NCBI GenBank assembly: GCA_014896535.1
Contig: JADBKE010000012.1
Coordinates: 50,302 to 114,301, forward strand
Source: Candidatus Fermentithermobacillaceae bacterium
GTDB lineage: Bacteria > Bacillota > Sulfobacillia > Fermentithermobacillales > DUSS01
Length of the DNA stretch: 64,000 nt
Reading direction: 5' to 3'
The notes under the pieces are model-generated. The model was not told the origin of the DNA. It worked only from the letters and a program-made list of their open reading frames with translations, and searched no databases. Shown piece by piece: positions 25,904 through 34,620 of this stretch. Both the position numbers and the translations under genes were made by a program. The stretch's first letter is position 1. Every line of letters starts with the position of its first letter.

Positions 25904-27072
25904 AACCGGCGGTTGTCAACGCCTGGTCCCGCATGGTCTTGATACCCGCCGAGGAAGGCCCTGAGAACTACCGGTGGACATCCACCGTGGTCCTGGAATG
26001 CACCTGTCCTCCCATGGAAATCCGGTTGGAAAAGGGACAAACCCGTAGTCCGGGCGAACCCTCCTGCCACCCTGGTCGCAGCGCGCCAAGCGGCAGGGTC
26101 GCAACCGCCGAAACGGCCACGCTCGACACAATCGAAGTCGAACACGGGGGTCTCGAAAACGTCCGACGACCTCAAGACCACGGGCATCAAAGCCCGGGTC
26201 CGGAGCCGAGACCCCGGTCAATCCCAAAAGTTACATCCCAGTTTGGCAAGTTTGGACCGGATCTCCCCTTCGTGGCCGCCCGCGAACTACACGCCGTTGA
26301 TCTTTCCCTCATAGGTCTCAGGTGCACCATGGCGCCGGAAACGGTGCTCGTCGCAGACGGCCTTGTGCACAGCTTCAAGGTCGCACCGTCGGAAGAGCGT
26401 CCGGACGTGGTCAATCTGCGCGTTTTCCTCGAACATCCCGTAAGCCCCGCGGTGGGAGAGAAAGCAGGGCTCCCCCATCTCGTCACCCTCGAGTTTTCAA
26501 GAGAGCCCGTAAGACAAGTCTTTCGCGGCAAGAGCGTGGTCATAGACCCCGGCCACGGGGGTCGGGACAGGGGGTTCAGGGGGCCCGTGAATCTTCTGGA
26601 AAAGAACGTGGCGATGATCGTTTCGAAGAACCTTTATTCTCTCCTGCACCTGGCCGGCGCACGCCCGCATCTCACCCGCCGGGACGACGTCGCCATCGAA
26701 GACTTCCATCGACTTCGAGCTGCCACCTGCTGCAGCGCCGACTGCCTCATAAAGATCCACGCTTCGGGAGAGGATGACCCGGACAGAAGGGCGTATTTCG
26801 TCAGGTACTCGCCGCACCTCGATTGTTCCCGGGCGCTGGCCCTGGAGATCAGAAACGCTCTCCTTGAGCGCATGGGCATTGACCCCGCCCTGGTTGAATG
26901 GGACGAATTCGGCCTGCTCTCCACTCCCGTCGTCCAGGTCGAACCCGTGTGCCTCACGCACTACGCGGACGAGGCGAACTTCCGGGCGCCCCTGTTTCAA
27001 AAGCGACTGGCGCAGTCGATCTTCAACGGCCTCATGAGATGGTACATGAAAGGGGGTAATCGCGGACGATGA
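25900..27072 (+). CDS. N-acetylmuramoyl-L-alanine amidase (Amidase_3) with unusual N-terminal region
   Basis: About 390 residues. The C-terminal ~200 form a zinc amidase_3 domain: VVIDPGHGGRDRGFRG, EKNVAMIVSKNLYSLL, LTRRDDVAIED and CLIKIHASG. It would cut the amide bond between muramic acid and the stem peptide. The first ~190 residues match no cell-wall-binding repeat I know and may be a divergent binding domain. No signal peptide is evident, which is odd for a wall hydrolase; it may act inside the forespore or have another role. ATG 25900 has GGGGGTGG upstream. The stop overlaps the next start (ATGA). Confidence 0.8.
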   Translation: MKPAVVNAWSRMVLIPAEEGPENYRWTSTVVLECTCPPMEIRLEKGQTRSPGEPSCHPGRSAPSGRVATAETATLDTIEVEHGGLENVRRPQDHGHQSPGPEPRPRSIPKVTSQFGKFGPDLPFVAARELHAVDLSLIGLRCTMAPETVLVADGLVHSFKVAPSEERPDVVNLRVFLEHPVSPAVGEKAGLPHLVTLEFSREPVRQVFRGKSVVIDPGHGGRDRGFRGPVNLLEKNVAMIVSKNLYSLLHLAGARPHLTRRDDVAIEDFHRLRAATCCSADCLIKIHASGEDDPDRRAYFVRYSPHLDCSRALALEIRNALLERMGIDPALVEWDEFGLLSTPVVQVEPVCLTHYADEANFRAPLFQKRLAQSIFNGLMRWYMKGGNRGR

Positions 27073-27845
27073 CGGACCGCCCATACCTTCCCGATGAGGT
27101 GGACATCCTGCGGGTGAGAACCCACCTCATCACCGAGAAGGACGACATCGTGGAAATAGCCAGAAGGTATCTCGCCGACGTGGCGGACCCGGGCGATATC
27201 GCGGCGTTCGCCGAGTCGCCTGTGGCCATCACGCAGGGGAGAGCCATCCCGCCCGAAAAGATAAAGCCGGGTTTCCTCGCCAGGCTGATCTCGAGGTTCG
27301 CCGACCCCGATGCGAGCCTCTCCGCTTCCCGGTCTATGCAAATGGCCATCGAACTCGCAGGCGTCCCCAAAATCCTTTTGGCGTGTGCGGCTCAAGCCGC
27401 GGGCAAAATCTTGGGGCTGAAGGGCATGTTTTTCAGGGTGGCAGGCCACGAGGTCGCCGAGATAGACGATTCCGGCGGCACGATGCCCCCTTACGACAGG
27501 CACGTAATCCTCGGCCCCAAAGATCCCGACGAGGTGGCGAGAAGGGTTTTCCGGGAGACGGGAATACATGCGATGATCCTTGACACCAACGACAAAGGGT
27601 ATGTAGACGTCCTCGGCGCCAGCTTCCCCATCGACGAGTCGGTGAGACGGTGGGCGCAGAGGGTTCTCAGGCACAATCCCTTCGGAAACGACGATCAACA
27701 GACGCCGCTGTGCGTCATAAAACCGCGAAGGACTAGCGCGCGTCCCGATTCTCCTCCAACCAATTTCGTAGCCAGTTCACGAGACGCTCCATCGTCGCGG
27801 GGCTCACCGCGTGCTCCATCTGGCATGCATCCTTATCAGCCGTAG
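27069..27845 (+). CDS. CofE-like (coenzyme F420-0:L-glutamate ligase family) protein
   Basis: A 258-residue protein resembling the CofE/FbiB ligase family: VRTHLITEKDDIVEIARRYL then GDIAAFAESPVAITQGRAIP near the N-terminus, and ILDTNDKGYVDVLGASFP later. In Bacillota lacking F420 such proteins are common, so a gamma-glutamyl ligation of another substrate is possible (inference). Coupled to the amidase by an ATGA overlap. The frame lacks a stop at the usual family end and runs 113 bp into the convergent mntR gene, adding ~35 basic/serine-rich residues that are probably not functional. Confidence 0.75.
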   Translation: MTDRPYLPDEVDILRVRTHLITEKDDIVEIARRYLADVADPGDIAAFAESPVAITQGRAIPPEKIKPGFLARLISRFADPDASLSASRSMQMAIELAGVPKILLACAAQAAGKILGLKGMFFRVAGHEVAEIDDSGGTMPPYDRHVILGPKDPDEVARRVFRETGIHAMILDTNDKGYVDVLGASFPIDESVRRWAQRVLRHNPFGNDDQQTPLCVIKPRRTSARPDSPPTNFVASSRDAPSSRGSPRAPSGMHPYQP

Positions 27846-28146
27846 ACGGGTCAACGCCCAGCACTTCAACGAGAAACTCCCGCAGCACCCGGTGACGCTG
27901 ACTTACGCTCGCCGCCGCCTTCATACCTTCGGCGGTGAGGTAAACCCGGCCGTATCGCTCCTGCTCAACGAGCCCCATCTCTTTAAGGACCCCGAGAGCT
28001 TGGGTTACGCTGGGTTTGGCAATGGAGAGTTTTTCGGCGATATCCGTCACCCGAACCGATCTCTGGCCCGAAGCCATCAAACTCAAGATGGCCTCGAGGT
28101 AATCCTCCATCGCCGCACTGATCGAACACTCGTTCAAAAGGTCCAT
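27733..28146 (-). CDS. MntR/DtxR-family metal-dependent repressor
   Basis: A 137-residue iron/manganese-dependent regulator. The N-terminal winged helix (MEDYLEAILSLMASGQRSVR, then VTDIAEKLSIAKPSVTQALG) precedes the dimer/metal domain (SQRHRVLREFLVEVLG and DACQMEHAVS). Metal ligands combine an MntR-like Asp and Glu (MEDYLEAI), His (QRHRVL), and Glu-His (MEH) with Cys at the position of MntR Glu99, as in DtxR. Metal preference is therefore uncertain. No transporter gene is adjacent. Its 3' end overlaps the CofE-like gene on the other strand. Confidence 0.92.
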   Translation of the reverse strand: MDLLNECSISAAMEDYLEAILSLMASGQRSVRVTDIAEKLSIAKPSVTQALGVLKEMGLVEQERYGRVYLTAEGMKAAASVSQRHRVLREFLVEVLGVDPSTADKDACQMEHAVSPATMERLVNWLRNWLEENRDAR

Positions 28147-28500
28147 TCCCCTCCGCGCAACAGCTTAGCAGCTTGTCGGTCGGATGGCAGCACGGTCACA
28201 CGGGACCGGTCAGCCGACTTACACCTTTGCCTTTGCCATCAGCACAAACTCCGCACGCGTTCCAGCGCCTACGAGTAAGGAGATTCCCCTACCCCCAACT
28301 CTCAGAAGATTGACAATAGCCCGGACGTTCCGAAGCCCCTCCAGCAACGGACTCTCGCGCTTCCAAACGTCAGAAGCTTGGCGATATGGCGACGCTCCAG
28401 GGCCCTTCCAGCAACAGAATTTCCATGTTCCCTGTCAGTATACTAAGTATAGCAGACGTACGGTGAGTACCCCCTGAGCCCACCTAGGGCCTCAAACGGA
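28147..28500. other. Upstream region of the MntR-like gene
   Basis: About 350 bp without a gene. It contains a 13-nt palindrome, TATACTAAGTATA (about 28440-28452), which reads as TATACT -10-like hexamers on both strands and could be an operator or promoter core for the regulator gene. No matching -35 was found. Confidence 0.35.
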
Positions 28501-28532
28501 GCACCCGGACCAGGTTGCCCTGGACCGGGTGC
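28501..28532 (-). terminator. Strong hairpin downstream of the SLH gene
   Basis: GCACCCGG-A-CCAGG pairs with CCTGG-A-CCGGGTGC: 13 pairs with a single A/A mismatch and a 4-nt loop. It lies about 100 bp past the SLH stop. Only TCCGTTTG follows on the minus strand, so the U-tract is poor. Confidence 0.55.
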
Positions 28533-28552
28533 CGGTTTAGCCGCCTCCTCCC

Positions 28553-28616
28553 CGGTCTTTCTTCTACTCGGTCTTTCTTCTACTCGGTCTTTCGTCTACT
28601 TGGGCTTTCCCCTACT
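28553..28616. repeat. Four copies of a 16-bp tandem repeat
   Basis: Units CGGTCTTTCTTCTACT at 28553, 28569 and 28585 (one change), with a diverged fourth copy at 28601. The run ends 16 bp short of the SLH stop codon, inside its 3' untranslated region. Confidence 0.85.
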
Positions 28617-28632
28617 TCGATCCGCTTGTGCC

Positions 28633-30411
28633 TCAGTCTCCGCCTTCCTCCGCTCTCTCCCTTGCGGTGACGGTGACCTCGACGCACAGAGCGTACTGGA
28701 AGCGGAGCCTCACAGTGTCACCTTCTCTGAGGTCGTCCGGATCGATCTTCTTCGATCCGAACATTACGCGGACTCTGGGAGCCAGCCTGACCGTGTGGAG
28801 GTTTCCTTCGGCGTCCCGCACTTTCAGCACCACTTCGTCGTCATGTTCGTAGACCTCTTCTATCCTGCCGACCAGGTATTGCCCGGCCTCCTGACCTGCC
28901 CTTTCCACCAGTCGAAGCTCCGTCGCCACCCTAGCCTGAATCCTGGCAACTACCCTGTCTCCGGGTGCCAGATCGTTCGGCGTCAGGACTTCGGTGCCCC
29001 ACTGGATCCGGATGTTCTGGGCCAGTCTTACGGTCTCGGTCCTGCCATCGGCGAGTTTGATCACCACCGACACGCCGTCCTCTCCCACAAGGATTTCCTG
29101 GATCTCGCCGGAAATCTCCCCTTCGGACGGAGCAGCCGTTCCTCTCGTGACGATCTCGATATGCTCGGCCTCGTCGTCGTGGAGCATGACCACGACCACA
29201 TCTCCGATCAGGAGATCGTCCGCCGTCAGAGTCGTGCCTTCAAAAAGGATCTCCACGTCGTCGTCAAGCTCCATTGTAACCTTGTCCCCCGAGGCGAGGG
29301 TGACAACAATCGTGCACTCGTCGTCTTCCCGGTGGATCTCCGAGATGGTTCCTTCTACGGTTCGTCCTTCATCCTCGCCGCCATCCTGGTCGCCTGCGGA
29401 GATCTTGATGAACAGGGCTACTCCGTCCGCGTTGGCCAGCACGTGCACCTTCTGTCCCACCTGCAGGTCCTCAAGGGATGCGGGATTGTTGCCTAAAAAG
29501 ACCACGACATCAGGCGAGAATGTGAAGGTGAACGTGTGGCCCGAGGCTGTGCTCACGGTGAACCCGGAGTAGACGACCTCGGTAACAGTTCCCTTGATTT
29601 CATAGGGTCCGAGATCGATGGGTTCGCTCTCAAAGAATTTGTCGATGAGGGCGGCCATCTCCACCCTGGTAATGGGCTTCAACGGATGCAGCATACCCTC
29701 GGGCGTGCCCTGGAACAAGCCCAGTTCCACCGCCACCGCCAGATAGCCGACTTTGTCGGCGGGAATGGCGTTGGCGTCTTTGAACGGGAGGGTCGCGTTC
29801 ATTTTGGCCTGAGCTTCGTCCTCGTAGCCCAGAGCTCTCACCATGACCATGGCAACCCACGCCCGCGAGGCCGCTTTGCGAGGCTGGAGCTCATCCAGGG
29901 TAACCCACCCCTGGTCAACGGCGAACAAGATATATCCCAAGGCCCAGCTGGCCGACCTGGGAACAACAGGCAACACGCTATCGCCCACTTTGAAGGAGCC
30001 CCGTTCCTCGTCTTCCTCGTCGAAGTCATCCGCGCCTCTGGCCCACGGGTACAAGCTCTGGAATGTTTCACCCACTTCCACGGCGTCATCTTCGTATCCG
30101 AAAGCCCGCGCCAGCATCGTCAATACTTCCGCCTGAGTCATCGTGCGGTTGGGATTGAAGTAGCCGTTCTCGTCTCCCTTGATGATTCCCTTCAGCCGAA
30201 GCCTTGCCATGTGCTGTAGAGCCCATTGAGCTTGCTCCCAGTCTTTGAACCTGACCTGGTTCTGTTCCTTAAGACTCTCCTTCATCTTCTCGGCTACCTG
30301 CAGGGCGTTCTTGAGTTTCCTTCCCTTCGCAAAAGCTTGCGGCGCGCTCAACGCGGCCACCAGCACGAACGCGACGATAACTGCTCCAAACTTAATCCAT
30401 CCCTTCTTCAC
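28633..30411 (-). CDS. S-layer-homology protein with repeated beta domains
   Basis: About 592 residues, exported and wall-bound. A signal peptide (KKGWIKFGAVIVAFVLVAAL, ending SAPQAFA) is followed by three SLH motifs: RFKDWEQAQWALQHMARLRL, the SWALGYILFAVDQGWVTLDE block, and LPFKDANAIPADKVGYLAVA. SLH domains bind pyruvylated wall polymers. The C-terminal half holds about four ~75-residue beta-rich repeats (for example GTVTEVVYSGFTVST, GTISEIHREDDECTI and GEISGEIQEILVGED), resembling DUF5666-type domains. GTG 30411 is set by AAGGAGG nine bases upstream. Its leader region contains a tandem repeat array. Structural or envelope role; ligand unknown. Confidence 0.9.
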   Translation of the reverse strand: MKKGWIKFGAVIVAFVLVAALSAPQAFAKGRKLKNALQVAEKMKESLKEQNQVRFKDWEQAQWALQHMARLRLKGIIKGDENGYFNPNRTMTQAEVLTMLARAFGYEDDAVEVGETFQSLYPWARGADDFDEEDEERGSFKVGDSVLPVVPRSASWALGYILFAVDQGWVTLDELQPRKAASRAWVAMVMVRALGYEDEAQAKMNATLPFKDANAIPADKVGYLAVAVELGLFQGTPEGMLHPLKPITRVEMAALIDKFFESEPIDLGPYEIKGTVTEVVYSGFTVSTASGHTFTFTFSPDVVVFLGNNPASLEDLQVGQKVHVLANADGVALFIKISAGDQDGGEDEGRTVEGTISEIHREDDECTIVVTLASGDKVTMELDDDVEILFEGTTLTADDLLIGDVVVVMLHDDEAEHIEIVTRGTAAPSEGEISGEIQEILVGEDGVSVVIKLADGRTETVRLAQNIRIQWGTEVLTPNDLAPGDRVVARIQARVATELRLVERAGQEAGQYLVGRIEEVYEHDDEVVLKVRDAEGNLHTVRLAPRVRVMFGSKKIDPDDLREGDTVRLRFQYALCVEVTVTARERAEEGGD

Positions 30412-30477
30412 CGTACATCCCTCCTTGGATAACGTTGTCATTGAGATCATCGAACTTCCGATGAAATTTGTGGGGCA

Positions 30478-30770
30478 CGCAGCTGGCTGACAAATTCCTT
30501 CAGGTTGTGCTCAGGATACCGTTGCTCCTGGGGAAGATCCCGAGACACCATTGCCTTTGTGCAAGATCCCAAGGACACGCAGCCCACTCATAAATTCCTT
30601 CACGTCGTATCCAGGGCACCACTGCTCTTGTGCAATCTCTGCGGGGCGCGCAGCTCACTCACGAATCCCTTCAAAGTGTATCCGGGCTACCATTGCTCTT
30701 GTGCAAGGCCCTCAGGGCTCGCGCTTCCCCCACGAATCCATTCAGGTCGTACCCGAGTTTTCTTTTCCGA
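30478..30770. repeat. 71-bp tandem repeat upstream of the SLH gene
   Basis: Units start at CGCAGC-type sequence at 30478, 30578, 30649 and 30720; the last three are spaced exactly 71 bp. Shared blocks include CACTCA-AAATTCCTTCA and CCA-TGCTCTTGTGCAA. The first unit carries an internal 29-bp duplication of ACCATTGC...GATCCC, making it 100 bp. The rest of the 610-bp gap between the SLH and M28 genes (30412-31023) shows no gene. Confidence 0.85.
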
Positions 30771-31023
30771 AAGAGCCGGACACTCACAAGAAGGACTTTG
30801 AGAATAGCATGATTAACTACCACGATTAACAGATCCGGGACGCTCGGCGGATTCGGCGAAACACAAACTTTGGACAATGCCGCCCTACGCAAGGGACCCG
30901 GGCAAGGGTGGGTAGCCCCTCAAGAATCCGCGTGCGCACAGAAATCGTGAATCATTGCGGGCTTACTCATCCAAAACGGCATGCCGTTTGAAAGGCGATC
31001 CATCTGAAAAGGAGAGGTGGGCC

Positions 31024-32214
31024 ATGGAGATCGCTTGCACGAAGGATGACGTCCTCAGGTCGAATCTTGCACACCATGTAGAGGTGCTCGCGAAGGAGAT
31101 CGGCCCCAGAGGTTCGACTACTCCGGCGGAAAAAAAGGCAGCCGAATACATACAAGGATTTCTTTCAGGTCTCGGCTTCCAAGTCCGAACAGAGGAGTTT
31201 TTTTCGTTAAAGACGTTTTCCTGGATTCACGCTGGGGCTTATTTGAGCTCCTCTCTGGCTGTCCTCGTGCTACTCAGGTTTGCGCCTGTGCTGGCCGCTT
31301 TGGTCGCAGGGCTAAGCTTCATAGGATTCTTCCTCGAGACCCTCAGCGTCCCTGCTTTGGGCTGGATGGCGAGCAAGGGCAGGAGCCAGAACGTGATAGC
31401 TCGGGGCGGGGAGTCGGGGGGCGTGAAGGTATGCGTGGTGGCGCACTACGACTCCTCCAGGGCAGGACTTCCCTTTCACCCCAAGATGGTCAAGAATTTT
31501 AGAACGACCTCGTTCCTCGTACTCATTTGCATGGCCCTATCTGCGGTACTATGCATATCAGTTGCGTTCGTTCCCGCCTTCCGCGACGCCGCGCTCGTTG
31601 TAGGCATCGTACCCGGCGTATATACCGTCTTCGCCGCCTCCCTGCTGATCCACAGGGAACTCGCCTATCCGTACGTACCTGGCGCAAATGACAACGCGTC
31701 CGGAGTAGCCGTCCTTTTGGAATCCGCAAGGGCCGTCGCCTGCCGTAAGATCCCGGGCGTCGACGTCACTTTCCTCGCGACCGGGTGTGAAGAAGCCGGG
31801 GTAGTGGGGATGCTCGACTTCCTGAAGAAGCATGGAAAAGAATACCGCGATGCTTATTTCATCAACCTGGACAATCTGGGAGCAGGGGATCTAAAGTACA
31901 CAACCGGCGAGGGGATGTACGCCGTGATGAAGTCCGACCCGGTTCTGGTGGAACTCGCCGGGAAAGCCGTGGACAAGGATCCCTCCATCAAAGCCGGCCC
32001 TTATGTGTACCGAACTCTCCTCACCGACGGACAGGCGGCCATGCTTCGCGGACACAAAGTGATGGGGATCATGGCATTCAGATCCGATGGTACGCTTCCC
32101 AACTGGCACTGGCTGACCGACGTGCCCGAGAACGTGCAGGTGGAAAATTTGGTCGGTGCGACGAAACTCGTGGTGTCGATTATCGAAGCTCTTCCTTTGC
32201 GGGTGACTGCATAG
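31024..32214 (+). CDS. Membrane-embedded M28-family metallopeptidase
   Basis: About 396 residues. The zinc aminopeptidase fold shows the M28 metal-binding segments VCVVAHYDSSRAG, PGANDNASGVAVLLES and LATGCEEAGVVGM. Two pairs of hydrophobic helices interrupt the N-terminal half (AYLSSSLAVLVLLRFAPVLA and SFLVLICMALSAVLCISVAF), so the enzyme is membrane-anchored. ATG 31024 follows GGAGAGG; an earlier frame start at 30955 lacks a ribosome site. The family removes N-terminal amino acids. The 42-bp palindrome array begins about 140 bp past its stop. Confidence 0.87.
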   Translation: MEIACTKDDVLRSNLAHHVEVLAKEIGPRGSTTPAEKKAAEYIQGFLSGLGFQVRTEEFFSLKTFSWIHAGAYLSSSLAVLVLLRFAPVLAALVAGLSFIGFFLETLSVPALGWMASKGRSQNVIARGGESGGVKVCVVAHYDSSRAGLPFHPKMVKNFRTTSFLVLICMALSAVLCISVAFVPAFRDAALVVGIVPGVYTVFAASLLIHRELAYPYVPGANDNASGVAVLLESARAVACRKIPGVDVTFLATGCEEAGVVGMLDFLKKHGKEYRDAYFINLDNLGAGDLKYTTGEGMYAVMKSDPVLVELAGKAVDKDPSIKAGPYVYRTLLTDGQAAMLRGHKVMGIMAFRSDGTLPNWHWLTDVPENVQVENLVGATKLVVSIIEALPLRVTA

Positions 32215-32357
32215 GAGTTCGCCGCCCAAGTTACGAGCTTCCCACGCCAACACAGTGGGGACCACGTGGTTGGCACCACATGGTCGGCGTCACACGGGGT
32301 CGTCCCGCGGGAAGTTATCGCGATGTGAGTGCAAATCGCCTTTACACCGCGGGAAGC

Positions 32358-33185
32358 TAGTGCCAAGATGGTTGACATTGGTGGCGGTCGCTGGGCGGCA
32401 AGTGCCAATCCGCTTGGCACTTGCCGCCGTGAAGCGCGCTCACTGCCAACAAGAATGACACTGCCGAGTCCGCCAACTACCTCAGTGCCAAGCAGATTGG
32501 CACTTGAGGGTGCGACGGCACCTTCACTGCCAACTAGGTTGGCACTCACGGAACTCTTGGCGGGCTTAGTGCCAACGGGATTTGCACTCCGGGGTGCCGG
32601 GCTAGCTTCACTGCCAACTAGGTTGTCACCGGCAGACGTCTCACCGGGTCTAGTGCCAACGAGGTATGCACTCCGGGGCGCACCGACACGTTGGGTGCCA
32701 ACACCGTTGGCACCGGCGAGAGGTCTCGGGTCGCCACTGCCAACCTGGTTGCCACTGGCAGGTGCGGTAGCTGTTCAAGTGCCAACGAGACAGGCACCCA
32801 GCAGAGCCGTCGTGGCTTCACTGCCAACAAAATTGGCAGTCAGTGGTGCTCCAGTACCTTCAGTGCCAATGAAATTGGCAGTCACGCGTGCACGAGTACC
32901 TTCAGTGCCAACGTCGTTGGCATCGGTGAGGAATCCCCGGTCACCGGTGCCAACCAGGTAGCCACTGGCGCTTGCCGTCAGCTTTCGACCGCCAAGATCG
33001 TTGCCACCCGAGTACGGACAAGTTGTGGATCCCCTGACGTCTTGGCCCCAGCTCTTGATTGGCAAGGTCGTCGGCCCACGATGGTGCTGCTCATAAGCGC
33101 CTTAGTCTTATCTCCAGCTCTTAACTGGGAACACCGTTGGCACTGGGAAGGTCTATCGGGTGTCATTGCCAACCAGGCTGGCGGG
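32358..33185. repeat. Array of ~20 palindromic sites at 42-bp pitch
   Basis: Copies of a 19-bp imperfect palindrome (best copy GTGCCAACACCGTTGGCAC at 32695) recur at 32401, 32443, 32485, 32527, 32569, 32611, 32653, 32695, 32737, 32779, 32821, 32863, 32905, 32947 and 32989: exactly 42 bp apart within 1-2 bases. Weaker copies flank these at 32360, about 33031, 33125 and 33167. The left half TGCCAA is intact in fourteen successive copies; the right half TTGGCA is intact in about half. The 23-bp spacers vary, but some share an 84-bp higher-order pattern. It lies between the convergent M28 and M48 genes. Confidence 0.95.
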
Positions 33186-33186
33186 C

Positions 33187-34485
33187 TCAATCGCCGCCAT
33201 CGAACGCCGAGTCCCGGAGGGCGAGTTCCAACCTCTCAAGAGTAGTGGGATGAGTCCAAGCAAACCACCGGATAAACGCTGGTGGGTCGACGTCGCTCAG
33301 GTTGCCACGAGCCAGCTTCACTTGGGAGTCCAGAAAAGCTTGCACGTCCCCGGTCCAGGCCAGGGAGTCGAGGTCCGCCTGGATCTCAAACTGCCGGGAA
33401 ATGCAGTTCCCCGCCGGTGTCGTAACGAACTCGACGAGGCTCAAGAATAACAGCAACATCACGAGGATAGTCACAGGACAGGGTGGTGCCGTAGTTCCCG
33501 GCGTGCCTCTAACACTCGGGCCGGGAAAACTCCGTGCAAAAGCCCACGCAAACAACATAAAGGCGAGGAGGGCCCCTGCCGATGAAAGAATCACGCTCTT
33601 AAGAACGTGATTGTGCTTGTAATGACTCATTTCGTGAGCAAGGACCAGCCTGGCTTGCTCACGAGAAGCCTCGGATAGCAGGGTGTCGTATAGAACCACT
33701 TGCTTTGTCTTGCCCAAGCCCGCAAAGTAGGCATTCAGCCTTGTCGTTTTCTTGGAAGCTTCCATGACCAGAACTTGGGAAACCTCGATCCCCGCCTTGC
33801 GTGCGAGTTCTTGAACGTCCCGGAGAAGGTCTGGGTCCTCCAGCGGCCTGAATCGATAGAACATGGGCGCTACTAGCACCGGGTAGAGATAGGAAAGCAT
33901 CAGTGAGAGGACCAAGACCCCAGCTCCGGCCAGGTAGGGCCAGGCCCGCGGCTGAACTGCAATGAAAAGCGTCAACACGCCTCCCGACAGCACCGTCACC
34001 AAAGCTGTTAACAAGAAGCTCTTCCCGTAATCGATGAACCACTGTCCCGCGGTCATGCGGGCGAGTCCGTAGAGCCGTTCCAGATAGTACCCGGTGTAAT
34101 ACTGAAAAGGCAGAGAAGCAACGGATACCGCCAGGAGCCAGAGGAACGACGCGACCGCGCCGCCGATAAACGCACGAGTCACACCAGAGTGGGTGCTCGC
34201 CCCCGCGCGGGTGAGAAGATTCTCCGTCGCACCCACGATAAAGCCGGACCTTACAAGGACGAAGGCCGTGCCAAAGACGAACGCGTTTCTTAAAGCCAAA
34301 GCCAAGTAATACCAGGTCGCACGCTCCGAAGCCCTTTCCAAGAACTGCCGGTCGAAGTACCTGAGGGCTTGCCCTGATGGTGCCCTATGTCCCAACGCAC
34401 TCCAGGTCCAGAGCACGAGGAACACGCCAGTAACCACGAACAAACCTAGTACCAGCATTCTCAAAGGACCGGTGGGATAAGTCAT
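33187..34485 (-). CDS. M48-family (Ste24/CAAX protease-like) membrane metallopeptidase
   Basis: About 432 residues with several transmembrane helices in the N-terminal half. The zinc-binding motif is LAHEMSHYKHN (HExxH), and the third ligand is in FEIQADLDSLAW. A further helix follows the HExxH. Family members such as HtpX and Ste24 degrade membrane proteins or process prenylated peptides. ATG 34485 is preferred over 34569 because GAGGGA lies upstream and the next residues lead into the first helix. It is convergent with the M28 gene across the palindrome array. Confidence 0.9.
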   Translation of the reverse strand: MTYPTGPLRMLVLGLFVVTGVFLVLWTWSALGHRAPSGQALRYFDRQFLERASERATWYYLALALRNAFVFGTAFVLVRSGFIVGATENLLTRAGASTHSGVTRAFIGGAVASFLWLLAVSVASLPFQYYTGYYLERLYGLARMTAGQWFIDYGKSFLLTALVTVLSGGVLTLFIAVQPRAWPYLAGAGVLVLSLMLSYLYPVLVAPMFYRFRPLEDPDLLRDVQELARKAGIEVSQVLVMEASKKTTRLNAYFAGLGKTKQVVLYDTLLSEASREQARLVLAHEMSHYKHNHVLKSVILSSAGALLAFMLFAWAFARSFPGPSVRGTPGTTAPPCPVTILVMLLLFLSLVEFVTTPAGNCISRQFEIQADLDSLAWTGDVQAFLDSQVKLARGNLSDVDPPAFIRWFAWTHPTTLERLELALRDSAFDGGD

Positions 34486-34620
34486 GGCGTCTTCCCTCGC
34501 TCTCGATTGAGGCTTCCCGGGACCACAGAACGGGCAGTTTGGCTCATTCCGGCTGTGTCGACTCCGCACGGGCGCTCCTCGTCAAAGTGTTTCAGAAATA
34601 CGCAAGCCTGCGGCTTTCAT

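Noticed and set aside
30505..30801. Plus-strand reading frame upstream of the M28 gene
   Set aside because: It is translated tandem repeat DNA without start signals or protein-like conservation.
32329..32961. Gene for a 14-residue repeat protein (several frames open)
   Set aside because: Because 42 is divisible by 3 and stops are rare, several frames on both strands stay open at once. None has a ribosome site or a recognisable fold, and the conserved feature is a DNA palindrome.
32358..33185. CRISPR array
   Set aside because: The repeat is only ~19 bp, palindromic and imperfect, and spacers are 23 bp and partly related to each other; no cas genes are in the window.
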